Under the pieces are notes generated by a model. That model was given only the letters and a program-made list of their open reading frames with translations, made no database searches and was not told the DNA's origin. Shown in pieces: positions 25,081-35,020 of a stretch of DNA of 64,000 nucleotides. The position numbers and the translations under genes were made by a program. Every line of letters begins with the position of its first letter. The stretch's first letter is position 1. The stretch comes from Marinobacter flavimaris (GTDB taxonomy: Bacteria > Pseudomonadota > Gammaproteobacteria > Pseudomonadales > Oleiphilaceae), in the NCBI RefSeq assembly GCF_002933295.1, contig NZ_PSSW01000013.1, positions 1 to 64,000 of the forward strand. The letters run 5' to 3'.

Positions 25081-26967
25081 ATGGACAGTCCAACGCTCAG
25101 CGAATTCGACCTCCACCTTTTTGCCGAGGGTCGCCACTGGCACATTTACAACGTGCTCGGTGCCCATGTCTGCAGGAACCGAGGTGTGGAAGGTGTCCGG
25201 TTTGCAGTCTGGGCGCCGCACGCCAGCGCCGTCAGTGTTGCCGGTGACTTTAACGAATGGAACGCGGGCATCCATCCCATGTCGTTGCATGAAGGCACGG
25301 GGGTTTGGTCCTGCTTTATCCCGGGCATCGGTAACGGCGCTCTCTATAAATTCGCCATCACAACGGACAAAGGCCGGCAGATCCTGAAAACCGATCCCTA
25401 TGGACAGGCTTTCGAGCTCAGGCCCTCCACCGCTGCTGTAGTCACCGAGCGCGGCCACTTTGGCTGGGGCGATGGCGACTGGCTGGCCCGGCGGGGTCGC
25501 TGGAACTGGCAGGATTCGCCCATCTCCATCTACGAGGTTCATGCCGCCTCCTGGCGCCACCACGGTTCGGGTCGATGGCTGACCTATCGGGAACTGGCCG
25601 ACCAACTCATTCCCTATGTGCTCGAACTGGGCTTCACCCACATTGAACTGTTGCCGGTCACGGAACACCCCCTGGATGAATCCTGGGGATACCAGACGAC
25701 CGGATACTACGCGCCCACCAGTCGGTTCGGCACGCCGGACGATCTTCGTTATCTGGTGGACCAATGCCACCGGCACAACATCGGCGTGATTCTGGACTGG
25801 GTACCGGGACATTTCCCGACCGATGAACACGCCCTTGCCCGCTTTGATGGCAGCGCGCTTTACGAACATGCAGATCCCCGCAAAGGGCGCCATCAGGACT
25901 GGGGCACACTCATCTACAACTATGGCCGGCATGAGGTGCGGAACTTCCTGATCGGCAGTGCCTTGTTCTGGCTGGACGCCTTTCATATCGACGGGCTTAG
26001 GGTGGATGCGGTGGCGTCCATGCTGTACCTCAACTACTCCCGCAAGGAAGGCGAGTGGGAGCCCAACGTTCATGGCGGCCATGAAAACCTCGAAGCCATT
26101 GAGTTCCTGCGGGAATTGAACCAGGTCTGTCAGAGCCGCTTCCCCGGAACGCTGATCTGTGCGGAAGAATCGACCTCCTGGCCGCGTGTAACCCGGCCAC
26201 CGGAAATTGGCGGACTCGGGTTCAACCTGAAATGGAACATGGGCTGGATGCACGACACCCTGGACTATCTGGCACAGGATCCGGTGTATCGTCAGTATCA
26301 TCACGACAAGCTGACCTTTGGGCTGCTCTATGCCTTCTCGGAGAATTTCCTGCTGCCGCTTTCCCACGACGAAGTGGTTCATGGCAAAGGTAGCCTGATC
26401 AACAAAATGACCGGCGACGAATGGCAACAGAGAGCTACCTTGAGGGTGCTTTTTACCTACATGTTCAGTTACCCGGGCGCCAAACTTCTTTTCATGGGCG
26501 GTGAGTTCGGCCAGCGGCGGGAGTGGAGTGAATCCCGGGAACTGGACTGGTCTCTACTGGCCTACCCGGAGCATCAGGGTATTAAAAAGCTGGTTCAGGA
26601 CCTGAACGGTATCTACCGGCGGGAGGTGTCGTTACATGGCGCCTGCTTCAAGCCGGATGGTTTCGAGTGGATTGACTGCCATGATTCCCCCCAGTCAGTG
26701 ATCAGTTTCCTGCGCACCGCCAAGGGCGAAACCTCGGTGATTGTCGTTAATTTCACACCGATGCCCAGACACCACTATCGGATCGGCCTGCCTGAAGGTG
26801 GCAACTGGCGGGAAATTTTTAATTCCGATTCAGAGTATTACGGTGGGAGTAATCTGGGAAATCCCTACCCCATGCCTGCGGATGCCCAGCCCTGGATGAA
26901 CCGTGAGTGGTCCGTGGAACTAACCCTGCCACCACTGGGCGCGATCATTCTGAGGCCGGCTTTATGA
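25081..26967 (+). CDS. glgB: 1,4-alpha-glucan branching enzyme GlgB (GH13)
   Basis: GlgB adds alpha-1,6 branches to glycogen. This 628-residue form lacks the extra N-terminal domain of the 728-residue E. coli enzyme but keeps the CBM48 domain (GVRFAVWAPHASAVSVAGDF) and the GH13 barrel: YEVHAASWR, GYQTTGYYAPTSRFGTPDD, the nucleophile Asp in GLRVDAVASMLYL, the acid Glu in CAEESTSWP, and LSHDEVVHGKGSL. The C-terminal beta domain is present. An in-frame ATG at 25033 would add 16 residues; I prefer 25081, which has AGGAA 11 bases upstream. The stop overlaps glgA (ATGA). Confidence 0.94.
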   Translation: MDSPTLSEFDLHLFAEGRHWHIYNVLGAHVCRNRGVEGVRFAVWAPHASAVSVAGDFNEWNAGIHPMSLHEGTGVWSCFIPGIGNGALYKFAITTDKGRQILKTDPYGQAFELRPSTAAVVTERGHFGWGDGDWLARRGRWNWQDSPISIYEVHAASWRHHGSGRWLTYRELADQLIPYVLELGFTHIELLPVTEHPLDESWGYQTTGYYAPTSRFGTPDDLRYLVDQCHRHNIGVILDWVPGHFPTDEHALARFDGSALYEHADPRKGRHQDWGTLIYNYGRHEVRNFLIGSALFWLDAFHIDGLRVDAVASMLYLNYSRKEGEWEPNVHGGHENLEAIEFLRELNQVCQSRFPGTLICAEESTSWPRVTRPPEIGGLGFNLKWNMGWMHDTLDYLAQDPVYRQYHHDKLTFGLLYAFSENFLLPLSHDEVVHGKGSLINKMTGDEWQQRATLRVLFTYMFSYPGAKLLFMGGEFGQRREWSESRELDWSLLAYPEHQGIKKLVQDLNGIYRREVSLHGACFKPDGFEWIDCHDSPQSVISFLRTAKGETSVIVVNFTPMPRHHYRIGLPEGGNWREIFNSDSEYYGGSNLGNPYPMPADAQPWMNREWSVELTLPPLGAIILRPAL

Positions 26968-28427
26968 TCCGGGTGCTGTTTGCAACCAGTGAGGTTTATC
27001 CCTTGATGAAAACCGGCGGTCTTGCCGACGTTTCAGCAAGTTTGCCGGAAGCGCTCTGCCGCCTGGAATACGACGTACAGATACTTCTACCGGGCTATCC
27101 CGATGCTTTGAAAGCGGCAAGAAAGGCAGGCTCTCGAAGAAAGGCGCGGTTTCAGCTGGGGCAATACAATGTGAGCCTCTGGCAGACCCGACTGCCCGGC
27201 ACCGCTGTCACGCTATGGCTAGTGGACTGTCCGCCATTGTTTGATCGCCCTGGCAACCCCTATAAGAACGAGGAAGGCAAAGACTGGTGGGACAATGCCC
27301 ATCGCTTTGAGCTGTTCGGAAAGGTCGGCGCCATGATCGCCATGGGAGAGGCAGGCCTGTCCTGGAGACCGGATCTGGTGCACTGCAACGACTGGCAAAC
27401 CGGGCTGATACCGGTATTTCTCGAGGCCTACCACGACAGGCCCGGCACTGTGTTTACCATCCATAACCTCGCCTACCAGGGACTCTTCTCCCATGAGACT
27501 TTCCGTGCCCTGGGTCTGCCTGATTCGCTCTGGAACCTCGAGCAGCTTGAATTCTACGGGCAGCTTTCGTTCATCAAGGGCGGCCTCGTTTTCAGTGACC
27601 GAATCACCACCGTCAGCCCGACCTATGCGCTCGAGATCCAGACCCCGGAATTCGGTAATGGACTTGATGGTTTGCTTCGACACCGCCAGGACGCGCTCAC
27701 CGGCATTCTCAACGGCATCGATAACCGGGTCTGGAATCCCGAGGAGGACCCTGAACTGTCCTTTCACTATGGCCGGGATCACTTGAAGAATAAGACGCAG
27801 TGCCAGGCCGGCCTGCAGCAAGAGCTCGGGCTGGAGGTAAACGGCGGTCCACTACTGGGCTTCATCGGGCGACTGGTTGAACAGAAAGGCGTGGACTGGC
27901 TGGTTTCGGTGATGCCGCACTTGCTGGAACAGGGTTGCCAGTTTGTCGTTCTTGGCTCCGGTGAAGCCAGTTACGAGGAGCCCCTGAAACGCCTTGCCCG
28001 GCAATGGCCGGGGCAAATGTCTCTCACGTTGGGCTACAACGAGGGGCTTTCCCATCGCATCACAGCCGGATGTGACCTGTTCCTGATGCCATCGAGATTC
28101 GAGCCCTGTGGGCTCAACCAGATGTACAGCCTCAGGTACGGCACGATTCCGGTGGTGCACGGTGTTGGCGGGCTGGCAGACACGGTCCAGGACCCTCAGG
28201 AGGTTGGCATCGACAAGGCCACCGGATTCGTTTTTACCGGCGCCAATGCCGATTCGTTACTGGCTGCCGTAAACCGCGCGCTACAGGTTTTTGAAAAACG
28301 TAAGCAATGGCGGCGGTTGCAGGATAACGGCATGGCGATCGATTATTCCTGGAAGCAGCGGGCTCGCACCTATGGCGATCTGTATCAACGTATTCTCAAA
28401 GAACGTGACCAACAACAGCTGGATTAG
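26964..28427 (+). CDS. glgA: Glycogen synthase GlgA (GT5)
   Basis: GlgA extends alpha-1,4-glucan with ADP-glucose in the cytoplasm. At 487 residues it matches the family length (477 in E. coli). The ADP-glucose site is MKTGGLADVSASLP (residues 15-28), followed by HCNDWQTGLIPVFL, TIHNLAYQGLF and the C-terminal GFIGRLVEQKGVDWL and SRFEPCGLNQMYSLRYGTIPVV with the conserved Glu. It starts inside the glgB stop (four-base overlap), so translation is probably coupled. An earlier in-frame start lies within glgB and is less likely. Confidence 0.96.
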   Translation: MIRVLFATSEVYPLMKTGGLADVSASLPEALCRLEYDVQILLPGYPDALKAARKAGSRRKARFQLGQYNVSLWQTRLPGTAVTLWLVDCPPLFDRPGNPYKNEEGKDWWDNAHRFELFGKVGAMIAMGEAGLSWRPDLVHCNDWQTGLIPVFLEAYHDRPGTVFTIHNLAYQGLFSHETFRALGLPDSLWNLEQLEFYGQLSFIKGGLVFSDRITTVSPTYALEIQTPEFGNGLDGLLRHRQDALTGILNGIDNRVWNPEEDPELSFHYGRDHLKNKTQCQAGLQQELGLEVNGGPLLGFIGRLVEQKGVDWLVSVMPHLLEQGCQFVVLGSGEASYEEPLKRLARQWPGQMSLTLGYNEGLSHRITAGCDLFLMPSRFEPCGLNQMYSLRYGTIPVVHGVGGLADTVQDPQEVGIDKATGFVFTGANADSLLAAVNRALQVFEKRKQWRRLQDNGMAIDYSWKQRARTYGDLYQRILKERDQQQLD

Positions 28428-28459
28428 TGCGAGCGTTTGCCCGCCTGGAGGCAACCAAC

Positions 28460-31012
28460 ATGCATAAAGCAACGGAATTCCGACTTGAAGCTCATCCCCT
28501 GCTTCCCGAACCCCTGGAGCGATTGGAAGAGCTTGCCAATGACCTGTTCTACAGCTGGGACCATGGGGTTCGAAGCCTGTTTGTCCGTATTGACCTACCG
28601 CTATGGCAGAAAGTCGAGCACAACCCAAAGCTTTTCCTGCGGCGGGTTGCCCAGGATCGACTCGATGAAGCGTCTGAAGACCGGGCGTTTCTGGCCGAGT
28701 ATCGTCGGGTTCTGAGTAGCTACGATGCCTATCTTGAGGCTGGCCCCGGCCCGGAAGTGACGGAGAAGCTCGATCCGGAACAGGCCCTGGTGGCTTACTT
28801 CTGTGCCGAATTCGGCTTCCACGAAAGTTTTCCGATCTATTCCGGCGGCTTGGGCATCCTTGCCGGCGACCATTGCAAGGCCGCCAGTGACCTGGCCCTG
28901 CCCTTTATCGCTGTGGGTCTGTTGTATCGGCAGGGTTACTTTATCCAGAGTATCGACGCCCACGGTCAGCAGATTGCGCGCTATCAGTCCCATTCCAGCG
29001 ATGAATTGCCTATTTCACCGGTGGAGATAGACGGCAAGTGGCTCAAGGTCTCCGTCCCCTTCCCCGGGCGTGATGTTGTGGCGCGTGTGTGGGAAGCCCG
29101 CGTAGGCCATATCCGCTTATACCTGCTGGACAGCAATACCGAAGAAAACGGCCCGGAAGACCGGGATCTGACGCTCCAGCTTTACGGTGGCGACGAGTCC
29201 ACGCGGATCAGCCAGGAAATGCTGCTTGGCATTGGTGGAACCCGGGTTGTGGAGGCGCTGAACCTAAAGCCGACCGTCTGGCATATCAACGAGGGCCATG
29301 CCGCATTCCAGATTCTGGAACGCTGCAGGCACACCATGGTTTCCGGGTTGAGTTTCGAGGCCGCGCTTGAAGCCGTTGCCGGCGCAACGCTGTTCACAAC
29401 GCATACGCCGGTACCGGCTGGCCACGACATCTTCCCCCGCTCCCTCGTTCATCATGCCCTGGGGCGATATATCGAGGAATCTGCCCTGGATTTTGATCAG
29501 GTGTTTGCCCTGGGCTCGAAGGACGGTGGGGACAGTTTCAACATGACCAGTCTGGGCCTGCGCGGCTCTCGTTTCCACAACGGGGTGAGCCGGATTCACG
29601 GTGGTGTCGCCTCGTTGATGGAGGGCGATATCTGGCCCCAGGTGCCGTCGGCAGAAAACCCTATCGGGTACATTACCAACGGTGTGCACGTACCGACGTT
29701 TCTGGCGCCGGAATGGTCCAGCCTGTTCGATATACAGGCGCCCACGTGGAAAAGTGAACTCCGGAACCCGGAATTCTGGAAGTTTATCGACCAGATCCCG
29801 GACTATCACTACTGGAGCGTTCACAAGGCCCTGAAACAGCAAATGGGCGAATACATTGTCCAGCGGCTCAAGCGCCAGCATAAACGCAACGGCACCGGCC
29901 ATTCCGTCACTGACAGGATGACCCGGCAGCTTGTTTCCTCGGAAAAAGACACGCTGGTTATCGGGTTTGCAAGGCGGTTCGCCACCTACAAACGCGCGAC
30001 GCTGATCTTCTCGGACCTGGAACGCCTCGAAAGCATCCTTACCGATCCGGACCGCCCGGTGGTGCTGGTATTTGCCGGCAAGGCCCATCCCAAGGACAAA
30101 CCCGGTCAGCAACTGATCAAGGTAATCCACGACCTTTCCATGCACCCTTCGTTGATGGGGCACCTGATTCTCCTGGAGGACTATGACCAGGCCATGGCCC
30201 GCAGGCTGCTCAGTGGCGTCGATGTGTGGCTGAACACACCGGAATACCCGAAAGAGGCCAGTGGCACCTCCGGCGAGAAAGCAGCCCTCAATGGCGCTCT
30301 TAATCTCAGCGTGCTCGACGGCTGGTGGGGCGAAGGCTATGACGGCAAAAATGGCTGGGGCATCCCTCCCAGGGATACCGAACTGGACCCTGAATTCCGG
30401 AATGAGGAAGAGGCCCGGGACCTGATCGATCTGCTCGAATTCGAAGTGGTTCCCCTCTACTACGAGCGCGCCTCCCAGGGCTTTTCGAAAGGCTGGGTCC
30501 AGCGATCCAAGGCTTCGATGAAGTCGATCACACCAAGGTTTAACGCCCGGCGTATGGTGATGGATTACGTCAATAACTATTACCAGCCGGCATCAACCCA
30601 GGGTGCTTTGCTGATGGCCGACAACGGCGAGGTTGCCAAAGAACTGGCAGACTGGAAGGCAAGGGTCAGGCATGCCTGGCCGGGAGTGGAATTAAACGTG
30701 GTTGGCTGCGTCGAAGCTGCCTGCCCCCATGATGGCGGCGTAGAACTCAGAGTCGAGGCAAGGCTCAATGGCCTGTCAGCGGAGGATGTGCGGGTGGAGT
30801 GCCTGGTCAGCCCAGAATGTACCGGCACCCATAACAGCCCGGGGCCCGACAGTTTCTTGCTGGATAAGGAAAGCGAAGCGGAGGGGCGAACCGTGTTCTC
30901 CACACGCGTGCAACCCCCCTATCCCGGCTTGCAGACTCTCAGGCTCAGGATGTACCCCCATCACGAATCACTGACACATCCGCTGGAGATGGGCGCCATG
31001 CTCTGGGTCTGA
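28460..31012 (+). CDS. glgP: Alpha-glucan phosphorylase (GT35), copy 2
   Basis: This 850-residue enzyme has the same domain order as copy 1: the N-terminal DUF3417-like helical part, CAEFGFHESFPIYSGGLGIL, INEGHAAFQILERCR, FARRFATYKRATLIF and the PLP-binding region SGTSGEKAALNGALNLS, followed by a C-terminal beta domain. In copy 2 the PLP loop reads SGEK where copy 1 has SGMK; the Lys is kept. GGAGG lies 9 bases before ATG 28460, and a longer frame from 28427 touches glgA. It is the third gene after glgB-glgA, so synthesis and breakdown genes sit in one operon. The two copies are clearly diverged and may differ in substrate or control. Confidence 0.93.
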   Translation: MHKATEFRLEAHPLLPEPLERLEELANDLFYSWDHGVRSLFVRIDLPLWQKVEHNPKLFLRRVAQDRLDEASEDRAFLAEYRRVLSSYDAYLEAGPGPEVTEKLDPEQALVAYFCAEFGFHESFPIYSGGLGILAGDHCKAASDLALPFIAVGLLYRQGYFIQSIDAHGQQIARYQSHSSDELPISPVEIDGKWLKVSVPFPGRDVVARVWEARVGHIRLYLLDSNTEENGPEDRDLTLQLYGGDESTRISQEMLLGIGGTRVVEALNLKPTVWHINEGHAAFQILERCRHTMVSGLSFEAALEAVAGATLFTTHTPVPAGHDIFPRSLVHHALGRYIEESALDFDQVFALGSKDGGDSFNMTSLGLRGSRFHNGVSRIHGGVASLMEGDIWPQVPSAENPIGYITNGVHVPTFLAPEWSSLFDIQAPTWKSELRNPEFWKFIDQIPDYHYWSVHKALKQQMGEYIVQRLKRQHKRNGTGHSVTDRMTRQLVSSEKDTLVIGFARRFATYKRATLIFSDLERLESILTDPDRPVVLVFAGKAHPKDKPGQQLIKVIHDLSMHPSLMGHLILLEDYDQAMARRLLSGVDVWLNTPEYPKEASGTSGEKAALNGALNLSVLDGWWGEGYDGKNGWGIPPRDTELDPEFRNEEEARDLIDLLEFEVVPLYYERASQGFSKGWVQRSKASMKSITPRFNARRMVMDYVNNYYQPASTQGALLMADNGEVAKELADWKARVRHAWPGVELNVVGCVEAACPHDGGVELRVEARLNGLSAEDVRVECLVSPECTGTHNSPGPDSFLLDKESEAEGRTVFSTRVQPPYPGLQTLRLRMYPHHESLTHPLEMGAMLWV

Positions 31013-31031
31013 CCCAGGGCATGGCGGTGCC

Positions 31032-31691
31032 TCAAAGCAGGTGCCGGCGAATGAATCGGCCGATGTCCTGTATTTCCTCGAGGCACACACTGTGTTCCAT
31101 GGGGAATGTCTGATACGAAGGGTCGTAGCCCATCTCCTTCAGGGTTTCGACACTGCGCACACCCAGTGATTCCGGCACCATCGGATCGAAGGTTCCGTGA
31201 TACACGCTGATCGGCACATCAGCATTGGCCTCTGAGCGTTGAACCGTGTCCGCGGTGGCGAAGTAGGTTGAAAGCGCCAGAACACCGCCAAAACGTTCCG
31301 GGTAGCTGAGCCCCAGTTCATAGGCAACGGCGCCTCCCTGGGAAAATCCGGCGATGATAATGCGCTCCGGCGGGGTGCCTTTGTGTTTTTGCTGCTCGAC
31401 CAGTTTGGCGACCGCATCGGCAGACGCCCGCAACTGTTCCGTATCCACCACACGGTCGATATCCATGGCCTTGATGTCGTACCAGGCGGGCATGGACATG
31501 CCACCGTTGATGGTGACAGGCAGATTGGGCGCATGGGGAAAGATGAAGCGTACCGCTGTATCTTCCGGCAGGCCCAGTTCCGGCACTACGGGCTCGAAGT
31601 CGTGGCCGCTCGCACCAAGGCCATGAAGCCAGATGACGGCTGCGGTAGGGTTTTCCCCGGTTTCAATCTCAATGTACTGAAGATCCTGCAC
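31032..31691 (-). CDS. Alpha/beta-hydrolase carboxylesterase
   Basis: The 219-residue enzyme belongs to the phospholipase/carboxylesterase family (PF02230), close to Pseudomonas EstB-like proteins. The oxyanion motif is IWLHGLGASGHDF (residues 20-32), the nucleophile Ser is in AGFSQGGAVAYE (about 112-123), the Asp in YHGTFDPMVPE and the His in FPMEHSVCLEE, so the triad is complete. There is no signal peptide. It hydrolyses short-chain esters, but its natural substrate is not known. It is convergent with the phosphorylase gene. Confidence 0.93.
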   Translation of the reverse strand: MQDLQYIEIETGENPTAAVIWLHGLGASGHDFEPVVPELGLPEDTAVRFIFPHAPNLPVTINGGMSMPAWYDIKAMDIDRVVDTEQLRASADAVAKLVEQQKHKGTPPERIIIAGFSQGGAVAYELGLSYPERFGGVLALSTYFATADTVQRSEANADVPISVYHGTFDPMVPESLGVRSVETLKEMGYDPSYQTFPMEHSVCLEEIQDIGRFIRRHLL

Positions 31692-31724
31692 GGTTTACCT
31701 CATGTCTGAAAATTATGTACCGGT

Positions 31725-32951
31725 TTATTCGGAATGGCCGGATTTCTCGGCATTGGCCTCGAGCGCGGTAACCACTGGATTGGCATACATATCCAGCAGA
31801 TAAGGCCGGATGGCCGGATCGCAGGCTTCCAGTCTCCGCTCCATCTCGGCTTCAGCAGCTTCCATTTCCGCCGGTGACCAGGTTTCGGCAGTGACCACTG
31901 AATCGCTGACGGTATCCGGCGTATCGTGGGCCTGGGGATGAAGACCACGCTGCTGATAAGCCACCAGGTTTGAGGCATGCAGGTGATAGTTTGCATGCAT
32001 CTCCCGATCTATACGGGCGGCCAGATCTTTCGGGTTATCCGGTGAATCATGGATGGGCGCACCAAAGTGCACATGCACGTGCCCTTTGAAACCGGTCAGT
32101 CCCTTCATGATCTGTTCGGTATCTTCACCCTCTCGCTTGATGTACTGGCCGGTCCGGGCCCGGGTTTCCAGCTCCTGGGCTTTGTCGGCATCGCACGGAT
32201 CGTACTCGTAGGCAATGGAAACTGGCACCACATGCAGCCGATTCATGGCTTCGTCAAAACCGAGCCCGCTTTTCTTACGGCTCATATAGAACATCTTGAT
32301 GATGGCGGGATCGGTAAAGTCCAGCCCGTCCTTCGCCCGGCCCTCGCGTTGGGCAATCCATATGCTGTGATTGGTATCGATGCTGTGGTTGATAAAGCCG
32401 GAGAGTGTGATGTAGGCATCACGCATCTCGCGGGGGCTTGTCATGCTGCGTCGCACTACAAAGCTCTTGTTCAGTCGCATCATTTCAGCGAACACCCGGT
32501 TGGCAAGCAGGTTGTCGCCAATGGCAATTCGGGTGGTATGGAAACCATTCTGGAACAGCTGGTAGTTCACCACCATGGGGTCGAAAACAATGTCCCGATG
32601 GTTTGAAATAAACAGATAGGCGCCGCGCTTGTCGAGGTTCTCCAGCCCGCTGGTCGTTACTCGCGTGGTTGTGCTCTCAACCAGCTCACCCACGTAGCTG
32701 GAAAGCCCGGCCTGGAGATCATCGACTCGTGTGTAGTGACCAAAATGGCTGTTTAACCAGCGACGGGTAAACACACGCAACATGGCCGGCGCCCAGCGGG
32801 CCAGAGTCGGTGACTTGAAGCGACCGACCATATCCAGAAATTCCTGATCGTTGACCAGGCGGTTGATAGCAGCGCCGGTTTCTTCGTCCGAATAGGGACG
32901 GATGGCATCAAATTCCTGCATGGAAGCCCTGTTGTTATCAGTGTCTGTCAC
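31725..32951 (-). CDS. Glycerol-3-phosphate-type acyltransferase
   Basis: The 408-residue protein belongs to the PlsC-like acyltransferase superfamily. The catalytic histidine motif is SNHRDIVFD (about residues 117-125), a variant in which Asp sits six positions after His. Further on, FVVRRSMTSPREMRD and the IAQREGRAKDG segment (block III, EGRxK) fit the glycerol-phosphate binding site. No clear membrane helix is seen. The substrate could be a lysophospholipid or glycerol-3-phosphate. The start (ATG 32951) lies 188 bases from recQ, which runs the other way. Confidence 0.8.
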   Translation of the reverse strand: MTDTDNNRASMQEFDAIRPYSDEETGAAINRLVNDQEFLDMVGRFKSPTLARWAPAMLRVFTRRWLNSHFGHYTRVDDLQAGLSSYVGELVESTTTRVTTSGLENLDKRGAYLFISNHRDIVFDPMVVNYQLFQNGFHTTRIAIGDNLLANRVFAEMMRLNKSFVVRRSMTSPREMRDAYITLSGFINHSIDTNHSIWIAQREGRAKDGLDFTDPAIIKMFYMSRKKSGLGFDEAMNRLHVVPVSIAYEYDPCDADKAQELETRARTGQYIKREGEDTEQIMKGLTGFKGHVHVHFGAPIHDSPDNPKDLAARIDREMHANYHLHASNLVAYQQRGLHPQAHDTPDTVSDSVVTAETWSPAEMEAAEAEMERRLEACDPAIRPYLLDMYANPVVTALEANAEKSGHSE

Positions 32952-33138
32952 AGTATGGCGTGAAACGGTGGTTCAAAAACGCGGTATTGTAGCGTTTCTT
33001 AGATTAGTTTGCCTCCACCCGGCCCGTGGGTTTGCTGGCCAATCCTCAGGGTTAATCTGGTATCATTCGCCACTGCGCCGAACCCGGCACTCCACCCGAA
33101 TCAATACAGCGGCTCCAAGCCGAGCAACCGGTTATTCT

Positions 33139-35007
33139 ATGTATCTTGATCAGGATTTCGAACAGCTTTCCACCGAGCGCCCAACCACCTCGGGCCGTGA
33201 TCCGGAACAGGTGCTGCACGAAGTCTTTGGTTATGAATCCTTCCGTCCGCTTCAGGGTGACATCATCCGGGAAGTATCGGAAGGCCGCGATGCACTTGTG
33301 CTCATGCCGACGGGCGGCGGTAAATCTCTTTGCTACCAGGTGCCGGCGCTGGTTCGCTCGGGCACTGCGATCGTAATTTCACCTCTGATTGCCCTGATGC
33401 AGGACCAGGTTGCGGCATTGAAAGAGCTAGGGGTCCGGGCTGCGTTCCTGAATTCAACCATGGATTTCGAGCAGGCCCGGGCGACTGAATACGCGCTCAT
33501 GACCGGTGAGCTTGACCTTCTGTACTGCGCCCCTGAAAGACTGATACAGCCGCGCACCATCGAATTGCTGCATGACGCCTCCATCTCGCTGTTCGCTATC
33601 GACGAGGCCCATTGTGTGTCCCAATGGGGTCACGATTTCCGATCCGATTACCTTCAGCTCAGCATGCTGGCAGAACAGTTTCCAGGCGTACCCCGCATCG
33701 CGTTGACCGCAACCGCGGATGAGCGAACCCGAAAGGAAATTGCGGAACGACTGTCACTGACAGAGGCAAGACACTTCGTCAGTGGCTTCGATCGCCCCAA
33801 CATTCAGTACCGTATAGCGCCAAAAATAAACGCGAACAAACAGTTACTGGATTTTATTAAAGCCGAACATGAGGGCGATTGCGGCATCGTCTACTGCCTG
33901 TCCCGGAACAAAGTCGACGCCACCGCGAAAACCCTGGCCCAGAAAGGCTATACCGCTCTGCCCTATCATGCAGGCCTGTCCTCGGAACAGCGTGCCCATC
34001 ACCAGGAGCGGTTCCTGCGTGAAGACGGGGTGATTATTGTTGCCACCATCGCCTTCGGCATGGGTATCGATAAACCGGACGTGCGCTTTGTCGCCCATCT
34101 GGATCTGCCGAAGAGCCTTGAAGCCTACTATCAGGAAACCGGTCGGGCCGGGCGTGACGGCAAGCCATCTACGGCCTGGATGGTTTATGGCCTGCAGGAT
34201 GTCATCAAACTGCGTCAGATGCTGGAAAGCTCACAGGGTAACGACCATTTCAAGCGCGTGGAACGGCAGAAGCTGGATGCGATGCTGGGTCTTTGTGAGG
34301 TCACCAGTTGCCGGCGTCAGGTGCTGCTGCGTTATTTCGGGGACGAGCTTGAGCAACCCTGCGGTAATTGCGACACCTGCCTGAATCCACCGGACACCTG
34401 GGATGGAACTGTCGCCGTCCAGAAAGCCCTTTCCTGCGTTTTCCGAACGGGTCAGCGTTTCGGCGTTACCTATCTGATTGATGTTCTGCGAGGCTCGGAA
34501 AATGAGCGGATTCTCCAATCCGGGCACCATCAGGTGTCAACCTATGGCATTGGAACGGAACTGAGTGCCAACGAGTGGAAATCGGTCTACCGGCAACTGG
34601 TGGCCAATGGTTACCTCCGCGCAGATCCGGAGGGCTATGGTGCGCTCCAGTTGACCGAGCAGTGTCGGCCACTGCTGAAAGGACGGCAGACCATTGAGCT
34701 GCGCAAGGATCCGGAAATCAAGAAGACAACCGGCCGGGCAAACGGCGGCCGGTCGGGTTCGCCGGTCTCAGAACAGATTACCGACAAGGCCGGCTGGGAG
34801 GCGCTTCGAGCCTGCCGCAAGGAGCTGGCCGACAAACAGGGCGTGCCGCCCTACGTCATTTTCCATGACACTACCCTGTTTGGAATGCTGGAACGCAAAC
34901 CGCGCACCCTGGATGAGCTGGCGGAAGTCAGCGGCGTGGGCGCCGCCAAGCTTGAGAAATACGGCGAGATTTTCCTGCAAACCATCGCTGGCCTCGAACA
35001 GGCCTGA
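33139..35007 (+). CDS. recQ: ATP-dependent DNA helicase RecQ
   Basis: RecQ is a 3'-5' helicase of the RecF recombination pathway. The 622-residue protein has the whole domain set: motif 0 FGYESFRPLQGDII, Walker A PTGGGKSLCYQ, DEAH box FAIDEAHCVSQWGHDFR, motif VI QETGRAGRDG, the zinc-binding cysteines in CEVTSCRRQVLL and CGNCDTC, the winged helix, and a C-terminal HRDC domain (about 540-615). The frame is open upstream to 32902, but the first sensible start is ATG 33139, right before the family N-terminus. No strong ribosome binding site is visible. Confidence 0.96.
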   Translation: MYLDQDFEQLSTERPTTSGRDPEQVLHEVFGYESFRPLQGDIIREVSEGRDALVLMPTGGGKSLCYQVPALVRSGTAIVISPLIALMQDQVAALKELGVRAAFLNSTMDFEQARATEYALMTGELDLLYCAPERLIQPRTIELLHDASISLFAIDEAHCVSQWGHDFRSDYLQLSMLAEQFPGVPRIALTATADERTRKEIAERLSLTEARHFVSGFDRPNIQYRIAPKINANKQLLDFIKAEHEGDCGIVYCLSRNKVDATAKTLAQKGYTALPYHAGLSSEQRAHHQERFLREDGVIIVATIAFGMGIDKPDVRFVAHLDLPKSLEAYYQETGRAGRDGKPSTAWMVYGLQDVIKLRQMLESSQGNDHFKRVERQKLDAMLGLCEVTSCRRQVLLRYFGDELEQPCGNCDTCLNPPDTWDGTVAVQKALSCVFRTGQRFGVTYLIDVLRGSENERILQSGHHQVSTYGIGTELSANEWKSVYRQLVANGYLRADPEGYGALQLTEQCRPLLKGRQTIELRKDPEIKKTTGRANGGRSGSPVSEQITDKAGWEALRACRKELADKQGVPPYVIFHDTTLFGMLERKPRTLDELAEVSGVGAAKLEKYGEIFLQTIAGLEQA

Positions 35008-35020
35008 ATTATTCAGGCCT
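35000..35020. terminator. Bidirectional terminator between recQ and the DUF4442 gene
   Basis: A near-perfect 10-bp stem AGGCCTGAAT/ATTCAGGCCT with almost no loop includes both stop codons of the convergent genes. T-rich bases follow only at a distance. Confidence 0.65.

Noticed and set aside
25063..26427. 454-residue minus-strand frame opposite glgB
   Set aside because: glgB is unmistakable on the other strand, and the frame has no recognisable domain.
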